A DNA stretch of 64,000 nucleotides from Apostichopus japonicus (GCF_037975245.1 NC_092564.1:11195984-11259983), one strand, 5' to 3'. Shown: positions 51,331 to 64,000, counted from the stretch's first letter. The notes: generated by a model not told the origin, from the sequence alone. Made by a program: numbers and translations.

Positions 51331-53822
51331 GATTTAGTAAATAACTGTCGCACTGCCAAAACTTGTGGTTATAAAATGGCCATTGAATTCTATCCAAATA
51401 CTGTACAACCTTTGGAACACATACAATGTGACTTTGAAGAGCAAGACTCTTTATTTATACATCTGAAATGTAGATTAAAAAAAGGAGAGAAAATAATTGA
51501 TATTGCGCATTTAAGAAATGGAGTAATCGGTATACTGATCCACCTCATTTACAAGTAAATTTACTGATATATCGTTGTATTATGCATGTGATATTGTATA
51601 TAGCTTGACATTTTCAATCCTTATAACATACTGTTCTGTAGTGTCTAACGTATATCAAATCTTAAAATTCAAGGTCCTCTCTCTGGCCACAATCGTTCAT
51701 ATGAGCTCTTATTAGCATGAAAAAACCGAACTAGATAAATCTGTTTCAAGCTGGTTAACTTAGTTATTTCAAACTGATTCGATCGAAAGATAATGACGTA
51801 ACCTGAACCGACGAGAGTGGCTAAAATAACTTAAGCTTATCATGGGTCTCGTCCAATATTAATTAGTGTCGAAACATAGAAAGAGATCGGCAGGCGCGGA
51901 TCCAGAGAGGATGTCACGCGTCTCCCCCCCCCCCCCCTCCTACCAAACAAATGTAAAAGTGTTTATTATACCACAACCACTGTGCTCACACATTGAGGAG
52001 TATGCTCTCAGCTTATTTGTAGAAAGTATATCGGCGTCCCTTGGGACCAGTGTATCGAATAAACTCTTTACAGACTATAGCCTATGCCACTTCTACATCT
52101 ACCAACAATACACTTACCACAGTTTACATGTAAGAAAGTACCGTAGAACGAAAAGAGTCCATGTTTATTAATGATGAAGAAAGCTACTCCTGGTATACCC
52201 ATTCCAATTCCTTCGAAACAAGTTGCAATTTCCTATTTTGATAAATCACAACGTGGATTTTCTTTTTCACCAAAGTGACATTCGCTGTTATATCTTCAGC
52301 CTAAAAGCTTAGGCGACATGAAGGGAATGGTTTATTATATCCGTTGATATCGGCCTACCACTGCAGCGTCTAATTCTCTGAACAGCTGGGAGATAATCAC
52401 AGCGCTTCAGTTGATGTCCCTTGCTTATAACATTTCTTCTTCAATCAATAAAAGGACAGAAAGGTACATTGGTGCTTCTTCGGTAGTTTATCAAAGAAGT
52501 GACCATGCAGTCTTATCAAAGCATCAAGTCATCCAAGAATTGCTTCCTGTAAACGCTCGCCCAGTTCCGAAGTAATGTTAGTATGGGCAACAAAGTTACG
52601 TAATTCGTACTTCAACAAGGGAACTATAATTAGACGTGTTTATCTATATTTGTAAGTTCAACGGAATATTATAGTGAGTTGCGCAACTGTGGTATCAAGT
52701 CTTGAACGAGGTGTTAAGCGGACACTCGGGCCTATGAGTTAGATTATCAGCTCCTCCCTGATGCTGAAGAGATGTAGAAACCAGGGGGAAAGGGTCACCT
52801 CCTCCCCTCCTAATATATTTTGCAAAAATAAATGAAAGAAAATATTTTGAAAATAAATTTTGGAGGATACGATGTTCCTTTTCTGACGTACTTATAGTTA
52901 TGAAACATTGGGAGATATTGTAACGTTTTGTTCAACTGGATAAAGGACAGCTGCAGCTTATAGGGTACGGGACGGTGGGAATGGATGGATGGAGGAACGT
53001 TGCTGAAAGGGCCACTTTCTGTAAATGAAATGTTCCCTTTTACAATTTTGTAATGTAAATCTCCCTTTGTTGTTTAAATGAGACCTTCTGTTAAAATTCT
53101 GTAGAATGTGCAGCCTTCTGTTTGAAGAAAATAGTAATTAAAGAGTGCCGTTTTGCTGAGAAGCGTTCAAGTCCATCACTTTTGCCGGGACTTTTTGAGT
53201 GATTCTGCACCTTCATATCACAAACGCCACTCCTGACCTCCCCTTCCCCCCATACCCCCTTCCCCCCATACCCCCAGGTCGAACTCTTAAGTTTTGCTGT
53301 AGACCTTCGCAATTAGTGCACAACTGAGTGTGTGTTCACTTGACCAGTCAATCCAGGCACGTGGGCAAGCGAGGACAGATAAACCAAGGATGGGTGGTCA
53401 ACGATTTAGTTGAAGGGTCTATGAAACTTGAAAAACTTCCTGAAATGTTGTCGAAGGCTATACATATACAGAAAACAGCGTTGAATCTGAATAGGCATAT
53501 AGAGAAGTAGATCTGCGTTAACCTTTACTCCACTTGTTGGTAGACATATACAGCTACGACATGCTGAGCAGAATCTCTAATAAAGAGGTATTGAAAATTT
53601 TATCTTAAAAATCAATTTCCAGCAATTGCATCAGTTTTAAAAATTAAAAAGTTATTATTTTCTTTACTTACTTACTTACTTATATTCCGGGATTTTTTTT
53701 TAAACTAAATACTTTTTCAGCTCCATTTGTCATACACCCTCATATAAATTGATAACAATTCACACGAAGTATGTAAAACAGACAGACCTTGGCGATCAGA
53801 TGTAAGCAAACAAATTTTTTAT
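51331..53822. other. Intergenic, no gene supported
   Basis: C-tracts at 51924-51938 and 53226-53275. A 60-codon frame at 53328-53510 (containing QINQGWVVNDLVEGSMKLEK) has protein-like composition but no recognised relative or splice context. Confidence 0.4.
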
Positions 53823-54060
53823 GGAGTGTTAGCTCAGTGGTTAACACCGGTGCCTTCCTGTCATAAGGTCCCCGGTTCGAGACACTCCAAGATTAATGTA
53901 TGTCGTCCAGTTACAGAGTTGTTGACAATTTACAATTCATATAATCATGGACGTTAAATATGAATCTAAGAGATTGACTTCGGTCAGCTTACGGCTTTGA
54001 TAAGCCAATGAGGCTTTTTCGTGAGTTCCTGCTTGCAGGAGGATCTAAATTATAAAATAC
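53823..54060 (+). mobile_element. Second type of tRNA-derived SINE
   Basis: The head begins GGAGTGTTAGCTCAGTGGTT (A-box type) and reaches GGTTCGAGACACTCC (B-box type). Acceptor arms GGAGTGT and ACACTCC pair perfectly, but the 3' half of the T-stem has been lost, so it cannot be a working tRNA. The body has CTTTGATAAGCCAATGAGGC and GAGTTCCTGCTTGCAGGAGG, ending in an A-rich tail near 54060. Unrelated to the SINE at 15.8 kb. Confidence 0.65.
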
Positions 54061-55559
54061 TGTCACCTTGCAGAATGCCCATTGTTACAGCATTTTAACA
54101 TTCCAAATGTAATACAAGGAAGCTGGAATACTCAGGAAGTCAGATATCTATAGCGTCCTGGAATGACAAGTATAAGAACCTTTAACCTCGTTTGATAGAG
54201 TCGGTGATAATCACCTGCAAAAACTCTAGGACACTTTCAAGCTGCAGTTTCCGTTTAGTCAGCATTGGCCGACTTCAAAATTAACCAGAATGCTGCACAT
54301 AGTACAGAAACAGACCCACTCTGCGAATGTTCAAAATATTTAAGACAACCCAAAGCAGGTGTTTAAACCGAGTTTTATAGTTTATTATTATTATTATTTA
54401 TTTATTTTATTTTTAACTCTAAACCAAAATTCCATGATAGCAATATATTTCATTAACTGTGACAAATCATGTTTCATTTAAAGTAGTCAAAAGAAAGTAA
54501 TTTTTGTGACATTCTCAAGGTTGTTTCTGAAAGTCGTTTAGCTCCACATATGGCAAAAGTTTGGGTTAAATATGAGGCGACGAATCGGAATGTTGAGAAT
54601 TTTATGATATTAATTATCTGCTCATTATCCATGCATCATTAAATGCAAAACAAATCAGAGAAAACATCCCAATATGATCAATTTACTTTCTTGTGTGAAA
54701 TAATACTCGATTGGTTTGAGCCTGATCGCCAAGTTCCAAACTCAAAGACTGTTTTGATATAAAAAGTGCGAACTTTCTCCCACAGTTCATTTCATCTGAG
54801 TTTATAGAAGGAATGCATAATGCGTTTTGTTTGTGGTGGATTAATGTACCAATGGGGTTCTTAACAGCCGGCTCGAGGCCCAACGCTCGGCCCGTGAAAG
54901 ATTTCATCCTGCTTAGTCGTAAAGAAGCATTGACCCTTAATCTTGTACAAATCGCTGGTATGTGGACCATTAAGGGTACAGTACGCTTGAGTGGCTATGC
55001 GGACCGTTAAGGGTGCAGTATAGGCTTGAGCGCCCTATACAGGACTACCCTGCATATTGCTCTAATGTTAGATAGGAAAAGTGAGACTTGAATTCTGTCT
55101 GATCCGCGGCCAAACTTGCATCCGATGTTTTTACTGTGGCGCTCTTAACAAATTGAGAACCCTTGATGTATATACCTTATATGTATTCTACAGCTTATAA
55201 AGTACGTAATTCATAATGCATGAACGAATTGCAAACATCTACATACCTTTAATTAAGTTATCGTGAAAGTTATCAGAGGTTCTGAATTCTTATTCATTTA
55301 TCGACAAGGACTTTAAAGGTTATAAGGTAAAACGTGATATACCCCCCCCCCCCCCCTCCCCTACTCGTCGTAGGCGATTGTAATAAATGGAAGCATACCA
55401 CAAAGATTATGCTCAACCCCCAATATGTTCACTCTCATAATAAGTGTTTAGGAACACCTATTGCAGTGTATTTGCTTTTCATATTATATTTAAAAATAAT
55501 CAAATGTTTATGCTTCTATGTTAAGAAACTAAATCAGCAAAGATGATATGAATCATTAT
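54061..55559. other. Intergenic, no gene supported
   Basis: A short two-copy repeat GGACCRTTAAGGGTRCAGTA lies at 54963 and 55004. A C-tract occurs at 55341-55357. No coding signal. Confidence 0.5.
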
Positions 55560-55790
55560 ATGTAGCCCAGCCTTATGCAATGTTGCATATAAACACGCCG
55601 TATCCAACGTTATAAATCGAATATATCCAGCTATAGGCCTTATCCGACGTTTTTTATCGACTATATCCAGCCCAGCGTTACCCAGTGTTATATATCCAGC
55701 TTAGCCTTATCCCATGTAATGCATCCATTATATCTAACCTAGCCATGTCCAATGTTATTTATAACTTATACCCAACGTTATGTATCCACG
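55560..55790. repeat. Degenerate tandem repeat
   Basis: Variants of TATCCAACGTTATAAATCGA and TATATCCAGCCTAGCCTTA recur about every 40-50 bp. The style resembles the block at 2335-3400, though the sequence differs. Confidence 0.6.
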
Positions 55791-56161
55791 GGAGGGAGTG
55801 GGGCAAGTGAAAAACCTAAACATTTCCCTTTTTCATAAATTCGGAGCGTCCTGTTTTGATAATAAAAGGAACCATTTCCCATAAGATGTCGGATTATTTT
55901 GAGGTAGCTTTGTGATTTCCTTTCTCTAATCGAAGCCACGTGTGTTTCGTTCACCTTACCCCCCCCCCCACCCCCACACCCTTGATTGAACCCTCTTTCA
56001 TTGCCTCTGGTCAGGAGCTTGGTAAAAATTGATTTACTTTTATTCCAAGTAATGCATCGATGTTTAATAAAAGCTGTTTTCCAAACTGTTGTGTACAATA
56101 TTTTGAGAAAGAATTATGCTAAGACTACAACCATTGAAAGTTGTTATTCTGCACCCAAAAG

Positions 56162-56163
<2 letters not shown>

Positions 56164-56242
<79 letters not shown>

Positions 56243-56243
56243 A
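56164..56243. repeat. (TA)n microsatellite
   Basis: TA run of about 80 bp with one TAAA interruption near 56221. Confidence 0.95.
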
Positions 56244-57080
56244 ATAGACGTTCTAGGGACACTCAAAATACGGCTACGGCATTATGTTGTGTAATAATAA
56301 TAATGCATATAACTTCTTAGAAACATTATTTGGGTACCATGCCTCACAAGTTTCAAAACATCGCTGATGGTTTCGTCAAAAATTGTTCATAATGGTGAAT
56401 GCGCTCTCGTATAAACAATACATTTAATCTTTACCAAAACCAGCCTCTGGCGAGATTAACTTTCTATTTTCAATCAAAACAAGTCAAACTAAAGACCGTT
56501 TGAATTTTTAACCCTGAACTTGAACTTACGCCTTCCATAGACCAATGTGTGTATACATGTGTGTGTGTATAATCAGTAAAGGTTTACTGTTCACAGCAGC
56601 TCATAGCAAATTATTGGGATTCTGCATAGAAAATTAAAAACAAGCGACAAAATATTCAGACCTAACATTTATCGCCTGCATGTGTTTGTTATGGGCAAAA
56701 ACAAGGTGTATGCACACGGAAACCAAATCAGTAACGTAATAAAGTATATGTAAGCAGTAGTGTGGTCTATATGATAATATCGAGTACCGTACTATTTAGG
56801 TATCAGGGGTGGGGTAAGGGTAAATGTGAGGTTAGAATGGGATGTGTGATAAGTTCGATCAACAGACTTGGAAGCCATGGGAGTTGAATCAGTTTCTTCT
56901 TGCGTTAGGTTAGGTTTGCAATTTTACCAAAACGTATGCAGTGTATCTATCGCTGCGTGGATCAAAATGCGATATCATCCTAGACTTTTAGCGACAAATG
57001 AAGGTTTAATTCGTAGGAAATTGACTAGTTTAGGCACTTTATTCTATTCTGAACATTTCATCCCCCATTGATGTATAGAA

Positions 57081-57239
57081 AAATTCGACTTGAATTATAA
57101 TATCTGAAACGCCAATTGTCTTATCACGCATGATAATGAACAATATACATTGTTATGGTATTTCGGTGTAGAACAACATTAAAAGATTCATGAAATTCTA
57201 CATATACAGATGCTTTAAGCAATGCCATCAATAGTGAAG

Positions 57240-57295
<56 letters not shown>

Positions 57296-57313
57296 GAATA
57301 TATATATGTATAT

Positions 57314-57345
<32 letters not shown>

Positions 57346-57366
57346 GTGTGTATATATATATATATG

Positions 57367-57401
<35 letters not shown>

Positions 57402-57607
57402 CTGGTTATATATAGTTATATTTATAGTTATATATATATTTAGTTTTAAATTAAATTCGACTTGAATTATAATATCTGAAACGCTAATTGTCTTATCACG
57501 CATGATAATGAACAATATACATTGTAATGGTATTTCGGTGTAGAACAACATTAAAAGATTCATGAAATTCTATACAGCTGCTTTAAGCAATGCCATCCAT
57601 AGTGAAG

Positions 57608-57641
<34 letters not shown>

Positions 57642-57661
57642 TAATCTATATATATACATAC

Positions 57662-57694
<33 letters not shown>

Positions 57695-57860
57695 TATATG
57701 TGTATATATATATATATGTATGTATATATATATATATAGTTCTGGTTATATATAGTTATATATATATTTAGTTATATATATATAGTTCTGGTTATATATA
57801 GTTATATTTATAGTTATATATATATTTAGTTATATATATAGTTATAGACAAATTCAAACT
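57081..57860. repeat. 372-bp tandem duplication with (TA)n inserts
   Basis: A unique segment of about 165 bp beginning AAATTCGACTTGAATTATAA at 57081 recurs at 57453 with only a few changes. Each copy is followed by interrupted TA/TATG arrays and the phrase TAGTTCTGGTTATATATAG, which recurs three times near 57397, 57737 and 57782. Confidence 0.92.
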
Positions 57861-58947
57861 GTTGGCTCGCCATTAGCTCGCACGGTCACGGTACTGTAAC
57901 TGTGCCATCGTTATTGGGAGGTAAAAATGTATTGTCAGTTGTAGCAAATCACGTGGCACATTAGTCTGCATGACACGACATCACCCTAGTGACCTCCCCG
58001 TCCCCCTCTTCCGCGCCGAAGCCTGCCTCAGGGCCAGACTGTTGCATAATTCTTATCGCAGCCAAATACAATCAAATATCCGTTTCTTCTACACAGAGAT
58101 TTTCATCGTGTTCCGAATACATAAATGTATAGGCCTACTTCTCCTCTTTTCTTTACACCTTCCTTCTTCTTTTGTAGTTTGTTTTTCCTGTTTTTTTGTT
58201 TTTGTTATCACCGAATGACTGTGACGTCATGATCAAGGTTACTGACTTCAAAAGAAAGTTCGATTAATCTGGGCATATCATGAATTGACCTCCACACTTC
58301 CACAGGAAACGTGACATAACCGAATTAATGTACGTAACATATGGGAATACTGTTATAGTAATGTCGGAATTCTTCACTTACAATCAGAGTTAAAAAAAAA
58401 CCAAAATATACTCGACTATCACGTCAGTTATCATAATTTATAATACGAATATCGGTGAAAAGAAGACTCCCTGTGGACGACAGCTGGAAAAAGCTTTACA
58501 TCTTTTCATATTTCACTCAAACTGTTTTTCAACTTGTTTTTAAGGTCAGGCAGGTTAAATGTTTGAACGTCTTGTAGAGCTGGCGTACGGTTAGTCAAGA
58601 ATAATCCGTGTTTACTGCTAACTTTGCAAATGTCACTGTTTATAACCCGTCTATTCAGGATAGTACGTATCTCATGTATTTATAGCATTTGCAGCGAATT
58701 CTTGCGACTTAGCGAGGCTAATGGTGCAGTTCCCTACATCCGTATGCATACGACTCGACAAATGTTAACTGTCTGATATAAATCGGCTAATGGTTTTACC
58801 AGAATATAATGTATAGTTATAGAAGGAATTCGTGTCATTTTATATAGATACCGGCACGTGTTGCGGTAGACCGTAAAATTTTCAGCACTGTACAACGAAA
58901 TCTTAACCCGAAGATATCCTCTGCATGAGCATTTATTATTATTGCAG

Positions 58948-59046
58948 AAATTCGCATCAGCACCACACGAAATTACAGCTAGTTTTTTTGCAGATATTAC
59001 TGGATTACTACAGATTTCCCACCACAGCTATAGGATCGCTGCTAAG
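58948..59046 (+). CDS. Tentative internal exon, 99 nt
   Basis: A TTATTATTATTGCAG acceptor and an AAG/GTGAGT donor bound exactly 33 open codons beginning [16 protein letters not shown] and ending HHSYRIAAK. Both splice sites are strong and the length is a multiple of three. I do not recognise the peptide and no partner exon was identified, so it could be a noncoding RNA exon or chance. Confidence 0.25.
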
Positions 59047-59086
59047 GTGAGTCAATATATACGGGATATGCCTACTTATCTGTTTC

Positions 59087-59102
59087 TATATATATACATA
59101 TA

Positions 59103-59196
<94 letters not shown>

Positions 59197-59206
59197 TATA
59201 TATACT
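59087..59206. repeat. (TA)n microsatellite
   Basis: TA run ending directly at the SINE copy that follows. Confidence 0.95.
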
Positions 59207-59500
59207 TTTCGAGTTGGTTAGCATCATGTTTGATCTCTAGAGTAAGATAAAATATGTCACCAAAAACAGAACTAGTATTGTTCGATACAGGTGTCAAACG
59301 CCTACAGTGAAATTACGACCTTCCTTACCGGTTTCGAACCTCTGGACATGCAATCAGCGTCCATGGCCTACTTGATTAGGGTGTCCGCGTACAAAGCGGG
59401 AGGCCCGGGTTCGAATCCCGGTGGAGGCTGGAAGTTTTTTCACTGTTCTGGATTTTCCTTCCTCATTACGTTTTCATTTAGATATATATATATATATATC
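59206..59500 (+). mobile_element. Third copy of the 15.8-kb SINE
   Basis: It begins TTCGAGTTGGTTAGCATCAT, has GTCACCAAAAACAG at 59256 and the 72-nt tRNA-like domain at 59357-59428, exactly 101 bp later as in the other units. T-stem CCGGG/CCCGG and B box GGTTCGAATCC are intact; the A-box region has changes (CCTACTTGATTAGG). It ends in a TA-rich tail near 59500. Confidence 0.88.
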
Positions 59501-60185
59501 AAAACCTAAGATAAAGATATAAAAAACTAAGATGAGAAATCTTTCGTACAATTTCTTGGTTCAAATTTGCAATTTAAAGAATTGAATTACTATTTTATAT
59601 TATGTGCCCATTTGGTACACTTGGCAAAAAGATTTTCAGTCTAGACATAACATGCTTTGCAAATGACATTTCTATAACAAACCACGAATTTATAGGTCAT
59701 GAACTATATATAGGCCTATGGAAAAACACAACTTGAAAAAACAAACTCGTATTGGGGATTTGGGATATGATCTATGAGCCTAACAAAAGACTAGGTATAG
59801 GCATAGGCTATATGATGAAATTATAACGTGTATTGCAGAAGCTGGGGTCTCAATTTATTTCCAAGAAGAGCTAAGAAGAAACATTGGTTGTAGCGAATTG
59901 CCAGAGAAAACCCAAATCTCACGATACGTATATAGATTGACGGCAATGTATAGCCAGTCCTACCTGTATATAGGTTGCACAAGACTTACCAGATAAAATT
60001 GTTGGCCGATATTTGGGACTATTAAGGTATGTAGTTTCAAGTTAGATAAGTTTTATGTTAACCAACCCAACGTCAACGTTTTTGTTGCACGAACAACAGC
60101 AAAGAAACAAACAAGGATGCATCATCAAGCTGCATGCTCATGCATCATCTTTTTCATTTTCATCCTTGTATAGAAAATATGTTAA

Positions 60186-60306
60186 ATCGCCCACTGTATA
60201 GGATCCTCTGATGTATAGTAATCGCCCACTGTATAGGGCCCTCTGATGTATAATAACCCCCCATATAGGGTCATCTGATGTATAGTAATCGCCCACTGTA
60301 TAGGAT
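60186..60306. repeat. 35-bp minisatellite, about 3.5 units
   Basis: ATCGCCCACTGTATAGG followed by ATCCTCTGATGTATAGTA starts at 60186, 60221, near 60254 and 60288. Confidence 0.9.
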
Positions 60307-61010
60307 ACAAACATATACTTGAAGTGCGTCTGTGATAAACGAGTAATAAACTCTTTAAAACTGTTATCGCTGATTGTAGACTCGGAATCGGCTGTGCGGA
60401 ACTCGGACCCGGAATCAAATGACTTGGACCTACTGCAGACATCTGCAACGATAATCACATATAGACTTTGGCTTACATAAGTTTTCGTTCATCTAGTTTT
60501 AAACACTGTCTATCTGTCAGTTATAGTCCAAAGTTCAAAAGTTCCGTCTAGCCAAGATTTCGTTAAATATGATATCACGAAATATGATAAACCGCAACTA
60601 AACCTTAAGAGAAATGATTCCTTATTATTGCTCATTTCCAGGTAGGATAGCTACATGATACTATATGGGGGTATTCTTTGTCACGGTACACCTGTCTGAT
60701 AACTCCGGCAGGCGTTGATACGATGATCGTGAAATACACCGCAGCTCCCGTCAGGGACAAAATCACAAGTTAAATTCGACATCGCTCAGAGGGTTACAGC
60801 CGTTTGACAAATAAAAAACCTGAGCTTCACAGCGGGCATACGGTGTGGATTCTCGACAATACACCCTTCCTAGCTAGGCAGCCTATCTACAGAGTTTGTT
60901 TGCCGTTTCACGGACAAAGATAGACCGCATTTTACGAACCTTCAAGATAAAGACTAAAACTGTCCGAATCATCAAAGGTCTTTCAGCTGCAGGTTTACAC
61001 TCGGGGTGAG

Positions 61011-61177
61011 ATGGTGTCCACACGGTTGCTACGCAAAACAGTTGCCTCTCTGGTGTGTTGCACGTTCCTCTTGTGGAGCTTATATTGTGTTCTTACTTCC
61101 GGGCTGTCGGACCCGGTTAGTGGGTCATTACACGCTAGAAATGATCCAGAGATCGAGAGCAAAGACAGTCGGGCTGG
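61011..61177 (+). CDS. Tentative first coding exon with type II signal-anchor
   Basis: An ATG in good context (GAGATGG) opens a frame reading MVSTRLLRKTVASLVCCTFL and on through a hydrophobic stretch to about residue 32. Then comes a polar segment ending DPEIESKDSRAG. A GG/GTAAAT donor at 61178 precedes an immediate in-frame stop if unspliced. Basic residues before a 20-residue hydrophobic core, without a clear cleavage site, are the pattern of Golgi glycosyltransferase and sulfotransferase N-termini. The continuing exons were not found before the window ends, so gene identity is open. Confidence 0.4.
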
Positions 61178-64000
61178 GTAAATATTATGTTTCATTTTCC
61201 AATTTCATAATTGCTAGTTTACTACGCGGCCTTCATAATAATTGCTGAAAAAAATATGTATACAAATCACTTTTCTGTTCAACTATTGCTATTCCTGTCT
61301 TGAAAATCTGAGTGCACTGTAAACATGTTATTTTGAGGCCATCAAAGCCTTTGCTTTCTCTATTGCAATTGAGTTTTGTGTTGCTTGTGAGGAACTGACC
61401 AATTTGGACTTTCAGAATAGAGGTTATCTCAAAAGGACAATTTTAGATCTATCAGTTAGGCTTCGCCATGTCACTATAGCACGCATCCAAATGAATTCAG
61501 TATAACTTTGTGAAGCTTATTGTATTTTAATATTTGAGAGGCTGAACAGTGAACATTTCTTTATTTCATGAATTAATTCAACTTCAGAGGGTTATTCCTC
61601 AAAAAAACAATCATTATATAGATGGCAGTGATTCTTAACAATCTAGATTGAAAATGAATTTAAAAGCTTAAAGTTATCCTTTAACGGTTGATCTAGGAAT
61701 TCTGAAAGAACGTTTCAGTTTCCACATGTTGTTCCGGCCCTGCACAAACGGCCTTCCTTACGGTTCCAGTATTTCTCAGTAAACCTGGCTTTAGTATGAC
61801 CTGCAATTACTTCCAGAGTTAATTCTCAGATTTGCTTTTCCTTGGTAACGGAAAATATCATAAACATTAACGGTATAGCAAATAAAAACCAGCTTGTTGC
61901 GAAATCGCTCCATTGAAGTTCATCAACATAATCAAAAGCATGCAGTATTCGAATACTTCCTTCAAGTTTCATACATATGATATGAAACAAAATGGTTATA
62001 CAATAACCTGCAAGAAATAACGTTCTTTAAGAACTTTACCTCTCTTTGATTTTATTTTCGATATTTCCGATCAAACGCGAGGTCAAGATTTTCGCTACAA
62101 CTCTTTTTCAAGGACATCGCGTATACTTGACAATAGATTTGTTGGTTTCCTGACAAGGAATTTCTTGCACTGCATAAAAGAAAAACAGAAGGTTGGCCGA
62201 GCTTTAGGACTGTGGGGGAGAGGATAAATAGTTGAGATTTGTTTCGATATGATTTTATCGGTATTCGTCTTGATATTAACGATAGAACTGACTTTATGTC
62301 GATTTGTTTTGATATGTCATATTCCAACAACAAAACATGGGAAATTGTATAATGTCTATGTTTTTTATGCTTAGCCAGTTCTGAACATATGCCACATTAA
62401 AAACATATGGCTATCTCGATGATGGCGTTGATTTAACCGACCAAACCTAACTGTTAATGTTATATGTTATATAAGTTAATAATAATTCAAACAAAAGTAT
62501 TTAACTGCATACAACTGAAATTTCGCTGATGACATCTAATACCATTTGGTAGTAGCACATGTTTTAATGCAATGTAAACATGTTAGTGAACGTTACAAAG
62601 TGTTATGCGTGTGTTATTCTTATAAACATACAAACTCTACCCGGGGTACACCTTACAGTACAACTTATATGCGTTAGACTATAGGTAGTCCAGCCAATTC
62701 AATCATTGATCGCATGAAGGGAATTGCCCAAATCAATAGAACTCGCATCGTGTATTCGTAGTGCAGTGACTTTAAGCGGTCAGTGACAGATTAAAATTAT
62801 TATTAAGATTGAGCTGGCAACAGTCCTTATTTTTAGCATGTCCGGATATATATTTCAGAGATACACCGCAGACAACAGCAGTTGACCTTAGTTTACCTCT
62901 TTATGATGTAAATAAAAGGTGAAGGAACGACTGACGGTCAAGGGTGGGAATCATTTCAGAATTATCATCCATCGCTGACCTGTGACTTTACGATAATTTC
63001 CTTTTGCCTGCTAGGGTCAACATTTCACTTGACCTCGCGGCTATATGAGGGATTTAAAAAGAATTGTATCGCGTAACAATGCGTTAGTTCATGTATTTCA
63101 AATATTGGCGCATTCGGTGTTAACTCTGTGTGTACATGTAGAGCGGGGAATGAATGTGTAAGTAATTAGTCTTAATTCCGGCCATGTAGAACAATTGACT
63201 TATATTCTCTAATGCGGAGTTGTATTATCGTGGTGACAAAAATTATCAGCAACACTGCACCTTTAACAGGCATATATATGCATGTATCAGGTTCTTGTTC
63301 TCATTTTAGTTTCACCAATTGGTTCTTATTTCTGATTTGTTCCACCATAGAACAAACTTAAACAAAAGTACTACGGAAGCCTCACTGGCCATAGACTATG
63401 ATAGAAATTAAATCAGACACATTCGAGAAAACTCGGGAGGGAGGAGAGAGAGCGAAAGAAGGGGGTGCAGGAGGGTATAGGGGTGTTTTTGTGGTAGTAT
63501 TGGGAGGTGGTTGCCATGTTGGTGAGTTTAAAACGCATTATTTAGTAACAATATTGATCACCAATGTTGTGCACTTGTTGCAATGTCTACGATGTTTTTT
63601 TTTTAAACTTCTTATACAAGGTCCTCATATACAGCTGATGAGTACAGTCTTTCTTTCTTCTATAGGCTATATTGTGCATGTACTGTTAAACTGAACGAAA
63701 ATAGCCGTGCAAACTTGTTAGCATAGCGGGAAGGCCGGTAATTCTGTAGTCCAGTATATCACAGCTTGGAGGCTGCCAAGCTGGATGAAAACACTCCGTT
63801 TGGCTCCGATCAGACAAATCGAGACAGACAGCCACAACAAATCATTAAAACGAAAATCACAGGTGCAAATTAGAGGTTTACGCGCGTGTAAAAGGTCAAA
63901 TGTCGAATGGCTTGTTGGCGTTTCGAAAGTATACGTTTGTTTGGGAGAATATTCACATCCCATTGAGAGAAGACGAAAAACTGTGAGCTCGTAAACCGAA
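61178..64000 (+). other. No further feature recognised; possible first intron
   Basis: If the exon at 61011 is real, this stretch would be its intron. No convincing exon, repeat or RNA was found in it; open frames near 62.1, 63.4 and 63.8 kb lack recognisable domains. Confidence 0.35.

Noticed and set aside
53328-53510. 60-codon frame with protein-like composition
   Set aside because: No recognised family, no splice sites and no neighbouring exon; too short to separate from chance.
15861-59428. Three functional tRNA genes
   Set aside because: The cloverleaf is embedded in a repeated element, has an atypical ACA anticodon and is followed by a fixed non-tRNA sequence and a TA tail.

Overview
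The window looks like nuclear DNA from an animal, most likely a marine deuterostome such as an echinoderm (species inferred, not shown). It is AT-rich and gene-poor. Its recognisable genes have small exons, phase-consistent GT-AG introns and animal-specific families. Long (TA)n arrays, tRNA-derived SINEs, hAT-like MITEs, decayed non-LTR retrotransposons and minisatellites fill much of the rest.

Layout. About 0.3-18 kb is repeat territory: a 28-bp minisatellite, a retrotransposon remnant, a degenerate satellite-like block, an (ATC)n array, several (TA)n arrays, a tandem SINE dimer, and a decayed reverse transcriptase next to two direct hammerhead ribozyme motifs. About 21-25 kb carries short DNA transposons. 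From 25.9 to 29.9 kb lies a complete five-exon BLOC1S6 (pallidin) gene on the + strand, and from 34.9 to 45.9 kb a complete eight-exon MNS1 gene on the same strand. MNS1 introns host a truncated reverse transcriptase, an L1/Tx1-like ORF1 remnant and two foldback sequences. At 46.6-48.0 kb are two more hAT-like MITEs. At 50.0-51.3 kb on the - strand is an intact intronless alpha-1,3-fucosyltransferase of family GT10. The last 12 kb holds SINEs, microsatellites and tandem duplications, plus two tentative exons: a 99-nt open exon near 59.0 kb and a first exon encoding a membrane signal-anchor at 61.0 kb.

The three firm genes do not form a pathway. BLOC1S6 acts in endosome-to-lysosome-related-organelle traffic, MNS1 in motile cilia and flagella, and the fucosyltransferase in Golgi glycan synthesis. 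BLOC1S6 and MNS1 are also on the same human chromosome band group (15q21), so their proximity may reflect old linkage.

The most unusual element is the pair of type I hammerhead ribozyme motifs at 16.85 and 17.1 kb (- strand). They are in direct repeat with cleavage sites 239 nt apart, the arrangement expected of a retrozyme-like circular RNA unit. Exon coordinates, splice phases and motif pairings were worked out by hand; no database search was possible.
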